NCBI GenBank assembly: GCA_037013495.1
Contig: CM072808.1
Span: 6,921,319 to 6,985,318, forward strand
Direction: 5' to 3'
DNA: 64,000 nt
From: Hippophae tibetana
Taxonomy: Eukaryota > Streptophyta > Magnoliopsida > Rosales > Elaeagnaceae
In this document: positions 27,601 through 43,500 of the stretch, piece after piece
Layout of the letters: each line of letters starts with the position of its first letter
Numbering within the stretch: position 1 is the first letter of the stretch
Program-made: the position numbers and the translations under genes
Notes under the pieces: model-generated
The model's database searches: none
Told to the model about the DNA's origin: nothing
What the model saw: only the letters and a program-made list of their open reading frames with translations

Positions 27601-30600
27601 CATTTTCAAAAACAAAAAAACATTTGGTAAATAAGTGTAAAAACTTTCAAAGGAGATAACTTTTTACTCGGTTATCGAAACGAATATTATAATTTATTAA
27701 ATGGAAGCTCTTATCAAATTACACAATATGCATTGGTCATGCAAGAAAAAAATCGTTTTTGTACCCAAATAACATCGTTTACATCGAATGGAGATGTTGT
27801 TCACATTTTCAAAAACAAAAAAACATTTGGTAAATAAGAGTAACAACTTTCAACGAAGATAACTTTTTACTCGGGTATCGAAACGAATATTATAACTTAT
27901 TAAATGGAAGCTCGTATCAAATTACACAATATGCATTGGTCTCGCATGAAAAAATTCGTTTTTGTACCCAAATAACATCTTTTATATCATTTATTTAGTG
28001 TTTAAATTTTTTGACGTAGCATTTTAATTTTACTTACTTCACGTTTAATTCAATAGAGCTATAAAGGAGATATTAGTGCTGACCTAGGTTTTTTTATTTA
28101 TATTTTCAATCAATCTCTCTTATTAAAAAAAATAGAGAAGAGAAAAAGAAAATGAATATGGTTCACGTTTTCAAAATCGAAAACACATTTGGTAAATATG
28201 AGCTACAACCTTCAACGGAGATAACTTTTGACTGGGATATCGAAACGAATATTATAATATATCAAATTAAACAATATGCATTTTACTCGAAAGGAAAATC
28301 ATTTTTGTACCCAAATAACATCGTTTACATCAATTATTTACTATTTAAAGTTTTTGAGTCACAATTTTCATTTTACTTACGTCCGGTTTAATTCAATAGA
28401 CCTATAAAGGAGATATTTGTGCCGATCTAGGTTTGTTTTTTATATTTTCAATCAATCTCTCTTATTGAAAAAATATTGAGTAGAAAAAAAGAACGGAGAT
28501 GTTGTTAACATTTTCAAAAACAAAAAAACATTTGGTAAATAAGTGTAAAAACTTTCAAAGGAGATAACTTTTTACTCGGTTATCGAAACGAATATTATAA
28601 TTTATTAAATGGAAGCTCTTATCAAATTACACAATATGCATTGGTCATGCAAGAAAAAAATCGTTTTTGTACCCAAATAACATCGTTTACATCATTTATT
28701 TAGTGTTTAAGGTTTTGGACGCAGCATTTTCATTTTACTTACTTCACGTTTAATTCAATAGAGCTATAAAGCAGATGTTGGTGCCGACCTAGGTTTGTTT
28801 ATTTATATTTTCAATCAATCTCTCTTATTGAAAAAATAGAGAAGAGAAAAAGAAAATGAATGTTGTTCACATTTTCAAAATCAAAAACACATTTGGTAAA
28901 TATGAGTTACAACTTTCAACGGAGATAACTTTTTACTGGGGTATGGAAACGAATATTATAATATATCAAATAAATGCTCGTATCAAATTAAACAATATGC
29001 ATTTTCCTCGAAAGGAAAATCATTTTTGTACCCAAATAACATCGTTTACATCACTTATTTACTGTTTAAAGTTCTTGACACACTATTTTGATTTTACTTA
29101 CGTCCGGTTTAATCCCATAGACCTATAAAGGAGATATTGGTGCTGATCTAGGTTTGTTTTTTTATATTTTCAATCAATCTCTCTTATTGAAAAAATATTG
29201 AGTAGAAAAAAAGAATGGAGATGTTGTTCACATTTTCAAAAACAAAAAAACATTTGGTAAATAAGAGTAACAACTTTCAACGAAGATAACTTTTTACTCG
29301 GGTATCGAAACGAATATTATAATTTATTAAATGGAAGCTCGTATCAAATTACACAATATGCATTGGTCTCGCAAGAAAAAATTCGTTTTTGTACCCAAAT
29401 AATATCTTTTATATCATTTATTTAGTGTTTAAATTTTTTGACGTAGCATTTTAATTTTACTTACTTCAGGTTTAATTCAATAGAGCTATAAAGGAGATAT
29501 TGGTGCTGACCTAGGTTTTTTTATTTATATTTTCAATCAATCTCTCTTATTGAAAAAAATAGAGAAGAGAAAAAGAAAATGAATGTGGTTCACGTTTTCA
29601 AAATCGAAAACACATTTGGTAAATATGAGCTACAACCTTCAACGGAGATAACTTTTGACTAGGGTATCGAAACGAATATTATAATATATCAAATTAAAGC
29701 TCGTATCAAATTAAACAATATGCATTTTCCTCGAAAGGAAAATAATTTTTGTACCCAAATAACATCGTTTACATCAATTATTTACTATTTAAAGTTTTTG
29801 AGGCACCATTTTCATTTTACTTACGTCCGGTTTAATTCAATAGACCTATAAAGGAGATATTGGTGCCGATCTAGGTTTGTTTTTTATATTTTCAATCAAT
29901 CTCTCTTATTGAAAAAATATTGAGTAGAAAAAAAGAACGGAGATGTTGTTAACATTTTCAAAAACAAAAAAACATTTGGTAAATAAGTGTAAAAACTTTC
30001 AAAGGAGATAACTTTTTACTCGGTTATCGAAACGAATATTATAATTTATTAAATGGAAGCTCTTATCAAATTACACAATATGCATTGGTCATGCAAGAAA
30101 AAAATCGTTTTTGTACCCAAATATAATCGTTTACATCATTTATTTAGTGTTTAAAGTTTTTGACGCAGCATTTTCATTTTACTTACTTCACGTTTAATTC
30201 AATAGAGCTATAAAGGAGATATTGGTGCTGACCTAGGTTTGTTTATTTATATTTTCAATCAATCTCTCTTATTCAAAAAAATAGAGAAGCGAAAAAGAAA
30301 ATGAATGTTGTTCACATTTTCAAAATCAAAAACACATTTGGTAAATATGAGTTACAACTTTCAACGGAGATAACTTTTTACTGGGGTATGGAAACGATTA
30401 TTATAATATATCAAATAAATGCTCGTATCAAATTAAACTATATGCATTTTCCTCGAAAGGAAAATCATTTTTGTACCCAAATAACATCGTTTACATCACG
30501 TATTTACTGTTTAAAGTTTTTGACACACTATTTTGATTTTACTTACGTCCGGTTTAATTCAATAGACCTATAAAGGAGATATTGGAGCCGATCTAGGTTT

Positions 30601-31585
30601 GTTTTTTTATATTTTCAATCAATCTCTCTTATTGAAAAAATATTGAGCAGAAAAAAAGAAAGGAGATGTTGTTAACATTTTCAAAAACAAAAAACATTTG
30701 GTAAATAAGTGTAAAAACTTTCAAAGGAGATAACTTTTTACTCGGTTATCGAAACGAATATTATAATTTATTAAATGGAAGCTCTTATCAAATTACACAA
30801 TATGCATTGGTCATGCAAGAAAAAAATCGTTTTTGTACCCAAATAACATCGTTTACATCGAATGGAGATGTTGTTCACATTTTCAAAAACAAAAAAACAT
30901 TTGGTAAATAAGAGTAACAACTTTCAACGAAGATAAATTTTTACTCGGGTATCGAAACGAATATTATAACTTATTAAATGGAAGCTCGTATCAAATTACA
31001 CAATATGCATTGGTCTCGCAAGAAAAAATTCGTTTTTGTACCCAAATAACATCTTTTATATCATTTATTTAGTGTTTAAATTTTTTGACGTAGCATTTTA
31101 ATTTTACTTACTTCAGGTTTAATTCAATAGAGCTATAAAGGAGATATTGGTGCCGACCTAGGTTTGTTTATTTATATTTTCAATCAATCTCTCTTATTGA
31201 AAAAAATAGAGAAGAGAAAAAGAAAATGAATGTGGTTCACGTTTTCAAAATCGAAAGCACATTTGGTAAATATGAGTTACAACTTTCAACGGAGATAACT
31301 TTTTTCTGGGGTATGGAAACGAATATTATAATATATCAAATAAATGCTCGTATCAAATTAAACAATATGCATTTTCCTCGAAAGGAAATTCGTTTTTGTA
31401 CCCAAATAACATCTTTTATATCATTTATTTAGTGTTTAAATTTTTTGACGTAGCATTTTAATTTTACTTACTTCAGGTTTAATTCAATAGAGCTATAAAG
31501 GAGATATTGGTGTTGACCTAGGTTTTTTTATTTATATTTTCAATCAATCTCTCTTATTGAAAAAAATAGAGAAGAGAAAAAGAAA
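24650..31585. repeat. Mixed 925/1,648-bp units with a truncated B monomer
   Basis: The tetramer pattern continues but several steps lengthen to 925 bp because an extra ~200-bp piece of B is present. The piece ends in GTTTACATC and is joined to GAATGGAGATG, the start of another B. The identical junction occurs at 25,212/25,213, 26,860/26,861, 27,785/27,786 and 30,859/30,860. The A monomer at 28,152 has lost about 15 bp between two CAAATTAAA copies. The A monomer near 29,580 has a TAG where relatives have TGG. The unit at 31,226 is an A/B chimera. Confidence 0.85.
31226..31585. repeat. Chimeric A/B satellite monomer
   Basis: This ~360-bp unit starts as an A monomer (AAAATGAATGTGGTTCACG through TTTTCCTCGAAAGG). 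Around 31,385-31,395 it changes to B sequence (AAATTCGTTTTTG, then TTTAAATTTTTTGACGTAGC), and it is followed directly by another A at 31,586. The switch lies where A (GGAAAATCATTTTTG) and B (AAAAAATTCGTTTTTG) are most alike, as expected of homologous exchange between out-of-register monomers. Confidence 0.85.
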
Positions 31586-34500
31586 ATGAATGTGGTTCAC
31601 GTTTTCAAAATCGAAAACACATTTGGTAAATATGAGCTACAACCTTCAACGGAGATAACTTTTGACTGGGGTATCGAAACGAATATTATAATATATCAAA
31701 TTAAAGCTCGTATCAAATTAAACAATATGCATTTTCCTCGAAAGGAAAATCATTTTTGTACCCAAATAACATCGTTTACATCAATTATTTACTATTTAAA
31801 GTTTTTGAGGCACCATTTTCATTTTACTTACATCCGGTTTCATTCAATAGACCTATAAAGGAGATATTGGTGCCGATCTAGGTTTGTTTTTTATAGTTTC
31901 AATCAATCTCTCTTATTGAAAAAATATTGAGTAGAAAAAAAGAAAGGAGATGTTGTTAACATTTTCAAAAACAAAAAAACATTTGGTAAATAAGTGTAAA
32001 AACTTTCAAAGGAGATAACTTTTTACTCGGTTATCGAAACGAATATTATAATTTATTAAATGGAAGCTCGTATCAAATTACACAATATGCATTGGTCTCG
32101 TAAGAAAAAAATCGTTTTTGTACCCAAATAACATCGTTTACATCACTTATTTTTTGTTTATAGATTTTGACGCACCATTTTCATTTTACTTACTTCGGGT
32201 TTAATTCAAGAGATCTATAAAGGAGATATTGGTGTCGACCTAAGGTTTTCTTTATTTATATTTTCAATCAATCTCTATTATTCCAAAAAAAATAGAGAAG
32301 AGAAAAAGAAGAGGAATGTTGTTCAAATTTTCAAAATCAAAAACACATTTGGTAAATATGAGTTACCACTTTCAACGGAGATAACTTTTGACTAGGGTAT
32401 CGAAACCATTATTATAATATATCAAATTAAAGCTCGTATCAAATTAAACAATATGCATTTTCCTCAAAAGGAAAATCATTTTTGTACCCAAATAACATAG
32501 TTTACATCACTTAGTTACTATTTAAAGTTTTTGACGCAATATTTTCATTTTACTTACGTCCGGTTTAATCCAATAGACCTATAAAGGAGATATTGGAGCC
32601 GATCTAGGTTTGTTTTTTTATATTTTCAATCAATCTCTCTTATTGAAAAAATATTGAGTAGAAAAAAAGAACGGAGATGTTGTTAACATTTTCAAAAACA
32701 AAAAAACATTTGGTAAATAAGTGTAAAAACTTTCAAAGGAGATAACTTTTTACTCGGTTATCGAAATGAATATTATAATATATTAAATGGAAGCTCGTAT
32801 CAAATTACACAATATGCATTGGTCTCGTAAGAAAAAAATCGTTTTTGTACCCAAATAACATCGTTTACATCACTTATTTTGTGTTTAAAGATTTTGACGC
32901 CCCATTTTCATTTTACTTACTTCCGGTTTAATTCAAGAGAGCTATAAAGGAGATATTGGTGCCGACCTAAGGTTTTCTTTATTTATATTTTCAATCAATC
33001 TCTATTATTCCAAGAAAAATAGAGAAGAGAAAAAGAAGAGGAATGTTGTTCAAATTTTCAAAATCAAAAACACATTTGGTAAATATGAGTTACAATTTTC
33101 AACGGAGATAATTTTTGACTGGGGTATGGAAATGAATATTATAATATATCAAATAAATGCTCGTATCAAATTAAACAATATGCATTTTCCTCGAAAGGAA
33201 AATCATTTTTGTACCCAAATAACATCGTTTACATCACTTATTTACTGTTTAATGTTTTTGACGCACTATTTTGATTTTACTTACGTCCGGTTTAATTCAA
33301 TAGAACTATAAAGGAGATATTGGAGCCGATCTAGGTATTTTTTTTATATTTTCAATCAATCTCTCTTATTGAAAAAATATTGAGTAGAAAAAAAGAACGG
33401 AGATGTCGTTAACATTTTCAAAAACAAAAAAAATATTTGGTAAATAAGTGTAAAAACTTCCAAAGGAGATAACTTTTTACTCGGGTATCGAAACGAATAT
33501 TATAATTTATTAAATGGAAGCTCGTATCAAATTACACAATATGCATTGGTAATGCAAGAAAAAAATCGTTTTTGTACCCAAATAACATTGTTTACATCAT
33601 TTATTTATTGTTTAAAGTTTTTGACGTAGCATTTTCATTTTACTTACTTCAGGTTTAATTCAATAGAGTTATAAAGGAGATATTGGTGTTGACCTAGGTT
33701 TTTTTATTTATATTTTCAATCAATCTCTCTTATTGAAAAAAATAGAGAAGAGAAAAAGAAAATGAATGTTGTTCACATTTTCAAAATAGAAAACACATTT
33801 GGTAAATATGAGTTACAACTTTCAACGGATATAACTTTTGACTGGGGTATCGAAACGAATATTATAATATATCAAATTAAAGCTCGTATCAAATTAAACA
33901 ATATGCATTTTCCTCGAAAGGAAAATCATTTTTGTACCCAAATAACATCGTTTACATCAATTATTTACTATTTAAATTTTTTGAGGCACCATTTTCATTT
34001 TACTTACATCCGGTTTCATTCAATAGACCTATAAAGGAGATATTGGTGCCGATCTAGGTTTGTTTTTTATATTTTCAATCAATCTCTCTTATTGAAAAAA
34101 TATTGAGTAGAAAAAAAGAAAGGAGATGTTGTTAACATTTTCAAAAACAAAAAAACATTTGGTAAATAAGTGTAAAAACTTTCAAAGGAGATAACTTTTT
34201 ACTCGGTTATCGAAACGAATATTATAATTTATTAAATGGAAGCTCGTATCAAATTACACAATATGCATTGGTCTCGTAAGAAAAAAATCGTTTTTGTACC
34301 CAAATAACATCGTTTACATCACTTATTTTTTGTTTATAGATTTTGACGCACCATTTTCATTTTACTTACTTCGGGTTTAATTCAAGAGAGCTATAAAGGA
34401 GATATTGGTGTCGACCTAAGGTTTTCTTTATTTATATTTTCAATCAATCTCTATTATTCCAAAAAAAATAGAGAAGAGAAAAAGAAGAGGAATGTTGTTC

Positions 34501-37500
34501 AAATTTTCAAAATCAAAAACACATTTGGTAAATATGAGTTACCACTTTCAACGGAGATAACTTTTGACTAGGGTATCGAAACCATTATTATAATATATCA
34601 AATTAAAGCTCGTATCAAATTAAACAATATGCATTTTCCTCAAAAGGAAAATCATTTTTGTACCCAAATAACATAGTTTACATCACTTAGTTACTATTTA
34701 AAGTTTTTGACGCAATATTTTCATTTTACTTACGTCCGGTTTAATCCAATAGACCTATAAAGGAGATATTGGAGCCGATCTAGGTTTGTTTTTTTATATT
34801 TTCAATCAATCTCTCTTATTGAAAAAATATTGAGTAGAAAAAAAGAACGGAGATGTTGTTAACATTTTCAAAAACAAAAAAACATTTGGTAAATAAGTGT
34901 AAAAACTTTCAAAGGAGATAACTTTTTACTCGGTTATCGAAATGAATATTATAATATATTAAATGGAAGCTCGTATCAAATTACACAATATGCATTGGTC
35001 TCGTAAGAAAAAAATCGTTTTTGTACCCAAATAACATCGTTTACATCACTTATTTTGTGTTTAAAGATTTTGACGCCCCATTTTCATTTTACTTACTTCC
35101 GGTTTAATTCAAGAGAGCTATAAAGGAGATATTGGTGCCGACCTAAGGTTTTCTTTATTTATATTTTCAATCAATCTCTATTATTCCAAAAAAAATAGAG
35201 AAGAGAAAAAGAAGAGGAATGTTGTTCAAATTTTCAAAATCAAAAACACATTTGGTAAATATGAGTTACAATTTTCAACGGAGATAATTTTTGACTGGGG
35301 TATGGAAATGAATATTATAATATATCAAATAAATGCTCGTATCAAATTAAACAATATGCATTTTCCTCGAAAGGAAAATCATTTTTGTACCCAAATAACA
35401 TCGTTTACATCACTTATTTACTGTTTAATGTTTTTGACGCACTATTTTGATTTTACTTACGTCCGGTTTAATTCAATAGAACTATAAAGGAGATTTTGGA
35501 GCGGATCTAGGTTTTTTTTTATATTTTCAATCAATCTCTCTTATTGAAAAAATATTGAGTAGAAAAAAAGAACGGAGATGTCGTTAACATTTTCAAAAAC
35601 AAAACAATATTTGGTAAATAAGTGTAAAAACTTCCAAAGGAGATAACTTTTTACTCGGGTATCGAAACGAATATTATAATTTATTAAATGGAAGCTCGTA
35701 TCAAATTACACAATATGCATTGGTCATGCAAGAAAAAAATCATTTTTGTACCCAAATAACATCGTTTACATCATTTATTTATTGTTTAAAGTTTTTGACG
35801 TAGCATTTTCATTTTACTTACTTCACGTTTAATTTAATAGAGCTATAAAAGAGATATTGGTGCCGACCTAGGTTTGTTTATTTATATTTTCAATCAATCT
35901 CTCTTATTGAAAAAAATAGAGAAGAGAAAAAGAAAATGAATGTTGTTCACATTTTCAAAATAGAAAACACATTTGGTAAATATGAGTTACAACTTTCAAC
36001 GGAGATAACTTTTGACTGGGGTATCGAAACGAATATTATAATATATCAAATTAAAGCTCGTATCAAATTAAAAAATATGCATTTTCCTCAAAAGGAAAAT
36101 CATTTTTGTACCCAAATAACTTCGTTTACATCACTTATTTACTGTTTAAAGTTTTTGACGCACCATTTTCATTTTACTTACGTCCGGTTTAATTCAATAG
36201 AGATATAAAGGAGATATTGGTGCCGATCAAGCTTTGTTTTTTATATTTTCAATCAATCTCTCTTATTGAAAAAATATTGAGTAGAAAAAAAGAACGGAGA
36301 TGTTGTTAACATTTTCAAAAACAAAAAAACATTTGGTAAAAAAAAGTAACAACTTTCAAAGGAGATAACTTTTTACTCGGGTATCGAAACGAATATTATA
36401 ATTTATTAAATGGAAGCTCGTATCAAATTACACAATATGCATTGGTCTCGTAAGAAAAAAATCGTTTTTGTACCCAAATAACATCGTTTACATCACTTAT
36501 TTTGTGTTTATAGATTTTGACGCACCATTTTCATTTTACTTACTTCGGGTTTAATTCAAGAGATCTATAAAGGAGATATTGGTGTCGACCTAAGGTTTTC
36601 TTTATTTATATTTTCAATCAATCTCTATTATTCCAAAAAAAAATAGAGAAGAGAAAAAGAAGAGGAATGTTGTTCAAATTTTCAAAATCAAAAACACATC
36701 TGGTAAATATGAGTTACAACTTTCAACGGGGATAACTTTTGACTAGGGTATCGAAACGAATATTATAATATATCAAATTAAAGCTCGTATCAAATTAAAC
36801 AATATGCATTTTCCTCAAAAGGAAAATCATTTTTGTACCCAAATAACATCGTTTACATCACTTAGGTACTATTTAAAGTTTTTGACGCAATATTTTCATT
36901 TTACTTACGTCCGGTTTATTCCAATAGACCTATAAAGGAGATATTGGAGCCGATCTAGGTTTGTTTTTTTATATTTTCAATCAATCTCTCTTATTGAAAA
37001 AAATATTGAGTAGAAAAAAAGAACGGAGATGTTGTTAACATTTTCAAAAACAAAAAAACATTTGGTAAATAACTGTAAAAACTTTCAAAGGAGATAACTT
37101 TTTACTCGGGTATCGAAACGAATATTATAATTTATGAAATGGAAGCTCGTATCAAATTACACAATATGCATTGGTCTCGTAAGAAAAAAATCGTTTTTGT
37201 ACCCAAATAACATCGTTTACATCACTTATTTTGTGTTTAAAGATTTTGACGCACCATTTTCATTTTACTTACTTCCGGTTTAATTCAAGAGAGCTATAAA
37301 GGAGATATTGGTGCCGACCTAAGATTTTCTTTATTTATATTTTCAATCAATCTCTATTATTCCAAAAAAAAAATAGAGAAGAGAAAAAGAAGAGGAATGT
37401 TGTTCAAATTTTCAAAATCAAAAACACATTTGGTAAATATGAGTTACAATTTTCAACGGAGATAACTTTTGACTGGGGTATCGAAACGAATATTATAATA

Positions 37501-40500
37501 TATCAAATAAATGCTCGTATCAAATTAAACAATATGCATTTTCCTCGAAAGGAAAATCATTTTTGTACCCAAATAACATCGTTTACATCACTTATTTACT
37601 GTTTAAAGTTTTTGACGCACTATTTTGATTTTACTTAAGTCCGGTATAATTCAATAGAACTATAAAGGAGATATTGGAGCCGATCTAGGTTTTTTTTTAT
37701 ATTTTCAATCAATCTCTCTTATTGAAAAAATATTGAGTAGAAAAAAAGAACGGAGATGTCGTTAACATTTTCAAAAACAAAAAAACATTTGGTAAATAAG
37801 TGTAAAAACTTTCAAAGGAGATAACTTTTTACTCGGGTATCGAAACGAATATTATAATTTATGAAATGGAAGCTCGTATCAAATTACACAATATGCATTG
37901 GTCTCGTAAGAAAAAAATCGTTTTTGTACCCAAATAACATCGTTTACATCACTTATTTTGTGTTTAAAGATTTTGACGCACCATTTTCATTTTACTTACT
38001 TCCGGTTTAATTCAAGAGAGCTATAAAGGAGATATTGGTGCCGACCTAAGGTTTTCTTTATTTATATTTTCAATCAATCTCTATTATTCCAAAAAAAAAA
38101 TAGAGAAGAGAAAAAGAAGAGGAATGTTGTTCAAATTTTCAAAATCAAAAAATATGAGTTACAATTTTCAACGGAGATAACTTTTGACTGGGGTATCGAA
38201 ACGAATATTATAATATATCAAATAAATGCTCGTATCAAATTAAACAATATGCATTTTCCTCGAAAGGAAAATCATTTTTGTACCCAAATAACATCGTTTA
38301 CATCACTTATTTACTGTTTAAAGTTTTTGACGCACTATTTTGATTTTACTTAAGTCCGGTTTAATTCAATAGAACGATAAAGGAGATATTGGAGCCGATC
38401 TAGGTTTTTTTTTATATTTTCAATCAATCTCTCTTATTGAAAAAATATTGAGTAGAAAAAAAGAACGGAGATGTCGTTAACATTTTCAAAAACAAAAAAA
38501 TATTTGGTAAATAAGTGTAAAAACTTCCAAAGGAGATAACTTTTTACTCGGGTATCGAAACGAATATTATAATTTATTAAATGGAAGCTCGTATCAAATT
38601 ACACAATATGCATTGGTCATGCAAGAAAAAAATCGTTTTTGTACCCAAATAACATCGTTTACATCATTTATTTATTGTTTAAAGTTTTTGACGTAGCATT
38701 TTTATTTTACTTACTTCACGTTTAATTTAATAGAGCTATAAAAGAGATATTGGTGCCGACCTAGGTTTGTTTATTTATATTTTCAATCAATCTCTCTTAT
38801 TGAAAAAAATAGAGAAGAGAAAAAGAAAATGAATGTTGTTCACATTTTCAAAATAGAAAACACATTTGGTAAATATGAGTTACAACTTTCAACGGAGATA
38901 ACTTTTGACTGGGGTATCGAAACGAATATTATAATATATCAAATTAAAGCTCGTATCAAATTAAAAAAATATGCATTTTCCTCGAAAGGAAAATCATTTT
39001 TGTACCCAAATAACTTCGTTTACATCACTTATTTACTGTTTAAAGTTTTTGACGCACCATTTTCATTTTACTTACGTCCGGTTTAATTCAATAGAGCTAT
39101 AAAGGAGATATTGGTGCCGATCAAGGTTTGTTTTTTATATTTTCAATCAATCTCTCTTATTGAAAAAATATTGAGTAGAAAAAAAGAACGGAGATGTTGT
39201 TAACATTTTCAAAAACAAAAAAACATTTGGTAAAAAAAAGTAACAACTTTCAACGGAGATAACTTTTTACTCGGGTATCGAAACGAATATTATAATTTAT
39301 TAAATGGAAGCTCGTATCAAATTACACAATATGCATTGGTCTCGTAAGAAAAAAATCGTTTTTGTACCCAAATAACATCGTTTACATCACTTATTTTGTG
39401 TTTATAGATTTTGACGCACCATTTTCATTTTACTTACTTCGGGTTTAATTCAAGAGATCTATAAAGGAGATATTGGTGTCGACTTAAGGTTTTCTTTATT
39501 TATATTTTCAATCAATCTCTATTATTCCAAAAAAAAATAGAGAAGAGAAAAAGAAGAGGAATGTTGTTCAAATTTTCAAAATCAAAAACACATTTGGTAA
39601 ATATGAGTTACAACTTTCAACAGAGATAACTTTTGACTAGGGTATCGAAACGAATATTATAATATATCAAATTAAAGCTCGTATCAAATTAAACAATATG
39701 CATTTTCCTCAAAAGGAAAATCATTTTTGTACCCAAATAACATCGTTTACATCACTTAGTTACTATTTAAAGTTTTTGACGCAATATTTTCATTTTACTT
39801 ACGTCCGGTTTATTCCAATAGACCTATAAAGGAGATATTGGAGCCGATCTAGGTTTGTTTTTTTATATTTTCAATCAATCTCTCTTATTGAAAAAATATT
39901 GAGTAGAAAAAAAGAACGGAGATGTTGTTAACATTTTCAAAAACAAAAAAACATTTGGTAAATAAGTGTAAAAACTTTCAAAGGAGATAACTTTTTACTC
40001 GGGTATCGAAACGAATATTATAATTTATGAAATGGAAGCTCGTATCAAATTACACAATATGCATTGGTCTCGTAAGAAAAAAATCGTTTTTGTACCCAAA
40101 TAACATCGTTTACATCACTTATTTTGTGTTTAAAGATTTTGACGCACCATTTTCATTTTACTTACTCCCGGCTTAATTCAAGAGAGCTATAAAGGAGATA
40201 TTGGTGCCGACCTAAGGTTTTCTTTATTTATATTTTCAATCAATCTCTATTATTCCAAAAAAAAAATAGAGAAGAGAAAAAGAAGAGGAATGTTGTTCAA
40301 ATTTTCAAAATCAAAAACACATTTGGTAAATATGAGTTACAATTTTCAACAGAGATAACTTTTGACTGGGGTATCGAAACAAATATTATAATATATCAAA
40401 TAAATGCTCGTATCAAATTAAACAATATGCATTTTCCTCGAAAGGAAAATCATTTTTGTACCCAAATAACATCGTTTACATCACTTATTTACTGTTTAAT

Positions 40501-43500
40501 GTTTTTGACGCACTATTTTGATTTTACTTACGTCCGGTTTAATTCAATAGAACTATAAAGGAGATATTGGAGCCGATCTAGGTATTTTTTTATTATATTT
40601 TCAATCAATCTCTCTTATTGAAAAAATATTTAGTAGAAAAAAAGAACGGAGATGTCGTTAACATTTTCAAAAACAAAAAAAATATTTGGTAAATAAGTGT
40701 AAAAACTTCCAAAGGAGATAACTTTTTACTCGGGTATCGAAACGAATATTATAATTTATTAAATGGAAGCTCGTATCAAATTACACAATATGCATTGGTA
40801 ATGCAAGAAAAAAATCGTTTTTGTACCCAAATAACATCGTTTACATCATTTATTTATTGTTTAAAGTTTTTGACGTAGCATTTTCATTTTACTTACTTCA
40901 CGTTTAATTTAATAGAGCTATAAAAGAGATATTGGTGCCGACCTAGGTTTGTTTATTTATATTTTCAATCAATCTCTCTTATTGAAAAAAATAGAGAAGA
41001 GAAAAAGAAAATGAATGTTGTTCACATTTTCAAAATAGAAAACACATTTGGTAAATATGAGTTACAACTTTCAACGGATATAACTTTTGACTGGGGTATC
41101 GAAACCAATATTATAATATATCAAATTAAAGCTTGTATCAAATTAAAAAATATGCATTTTCCTCGAAAGGAAAATCATTTTTGTACCCAAATAACATCGT
41201 TTACATCACTTATTTACTGTTTAAAGTGTTTGACGCACCATTTTCATTTTACTTACTTCCGGTTTAATTCAATAGAGCTATAAAGGAGATATTGGTGCCG
41301 ATCAAGGTTTGTTTTTTATATTTTCAATCAATCTCTCTTATTGAAAAAATATTGAGTAGAAAAAAAGAACGGAGATGTTGTTAACATTTTCAAAAACAAA
41401 AACATATATGGTAAAAAAAAGTAACAACTTTCAACGGAGATAACTTTTTACTCTTGTATGGAAACTAATATTATAATTTATTAAATGGAAGCTCGTATCA
41501 AATTACACAATATGCATTGGTCTCGTAAGAAAAAAATCGTTTTTGTACCCAAATAACATCGTTTACATCACTTATTTTTTGTTTATAGATTTTGACGCAC
41601 CATTTTCATTTTACTTACTTCTGGTTTAATTCAAGAGAGCTATAAAGGAGATATTGGTGTCGACCTAAGGTTTTCTTTATTTATATTTTCAATCAATCTC
41701 TATTATTCCAAAAAAAATAGAGAAGAGAAAAAGAAGAGGAATGTTGTTCAAATTTTCAAAATCAAAAACACATTTGGTAAATATGACTTACAACTTTCAA
41801 CGGAGATAACTTTTGACTAGGGTATCGAAACGAATATTATAATATATCAAATTAAAGCTCGTATCAAATTAAACAATATGCATTTTCCTCAAAAGGAAAA
41901 TCATTTTTGTACCCAAATAACATCGTTTACATCACTTAGTTACTATTTAAAGTTTTTGACGCAATATTTTCATTTTACTTACGTCCGGTTTATTCCAATA
42001 GACCTATAAAGGAGATATTGGAGCCGATCTAGGTTTGTTTTTTTATATTTTCAATCAATCTCTCTTATTGAAAAAAATATGGAGTAGAAAAAAAGAACGG
42101 AGATGTTGTTAACATTTTCAAAAACAAAAAAAAATTTGGTAAATAAGTGTAAAAACTTTCAAAGGAGATAACTTTTTACTCGGGTATCGAAACGAATATT
42201 ATAATTTATGAAATGGAAGCTCGTATCAAATTACACAATATGCATTGGTCTCGTAAGAAAAAAATCGTTTTTGTACCCAAATAACATCGTTTACATCATT
42301 TATTTTGTGTTTAAAGATTTTGACGCACCATTTTCATTTTACTTACTTCCGGTTTAATTCAAGAGAGCTATAAAGGAGATATTGGTGCCGACCTAAGGTT
42401 TTCTTTATTTATATTTTCAATCAATCTCTATTATTCCAAAAAAAATAGAGAAGAGAAAAAGAAGAGGAATGTTGTTCAAATTTTCAAAATCAAAAACACA
42501 TTTGGTAAATATGAGTTACAATTTTCAACGGAGATAACTTTTGACTGGGGTATCGAAACGAATATTATAATATATCAAATAAATGCTCGTATCAAATTAA
42601 ACAATATGCATTTTCCTCGAAAGGAAAATCATTTTTGTACCCAAATAACATCGTTTACATCACTTATTTACTGTTTAAAGTTTTTGACGCACTATTTTGA
42701 TTTTACTTAAGTCCGGTATAATTCAATAGAACTATAAAGGAGATATTGGAGCGGATCTAGGTTTTTTTTTTATATTTTCAATCAATCTCTCTTATTGAAA
42801 AAATATTGAGTAGAAAAAAAGAACGGAGATGTCGTTAACATTTTCAAAAACAAAACAATATTTGGTAAATAAGTGTAAAAACTTCCAAAGGAGATAACTT
42901 TTTACTCAGGTATCGAAACGAATATTATAATTTATTAAATGGAAGCTCGTATCAAATTACACAATATGCATTGGTCATGCAAGAAAAAAATCGTTTTTGT
43001 ACCCAAATAACATCGTTTACATCATTTATTTATTGTTTAAAGTTTTTGACGTAGCATTTTTATTTTACTTACTTCACGTTTAATTTAATAGAGCTATAAA
43101 AGAGATATTGGTGCATCCCTAGGTTTGTTTATTTATATTTTCAATCAATCTCTCTTATTGAAAAAAATAGAGAAGAGAAAAAGAAAATGAATGTTGTTCA
43201 CATTTTCAAAATAGAAAACACATTTGGTAAATATAAGTTACAACTTTCAACGGAGATAACTTTTGACTGGGGTATCGAAACGAATATTATAATATATCAA
43301 ATTAAAGCTCGTATCAAATTAAAAAATATGCATTTTCCTCAAAAGGAAAATCATTTTTGTACCCAAATAACTTCGTTTACATCACTTATTTACTGTTTAA
43401 AGTTTTTGACGCACCATTTTCATTTTACTTACGTCCGGTTTAATTCAATAGAGATATAAAGGAGATATTGGTGCCGATCAAGCTTTGTTTTTTATATTTT

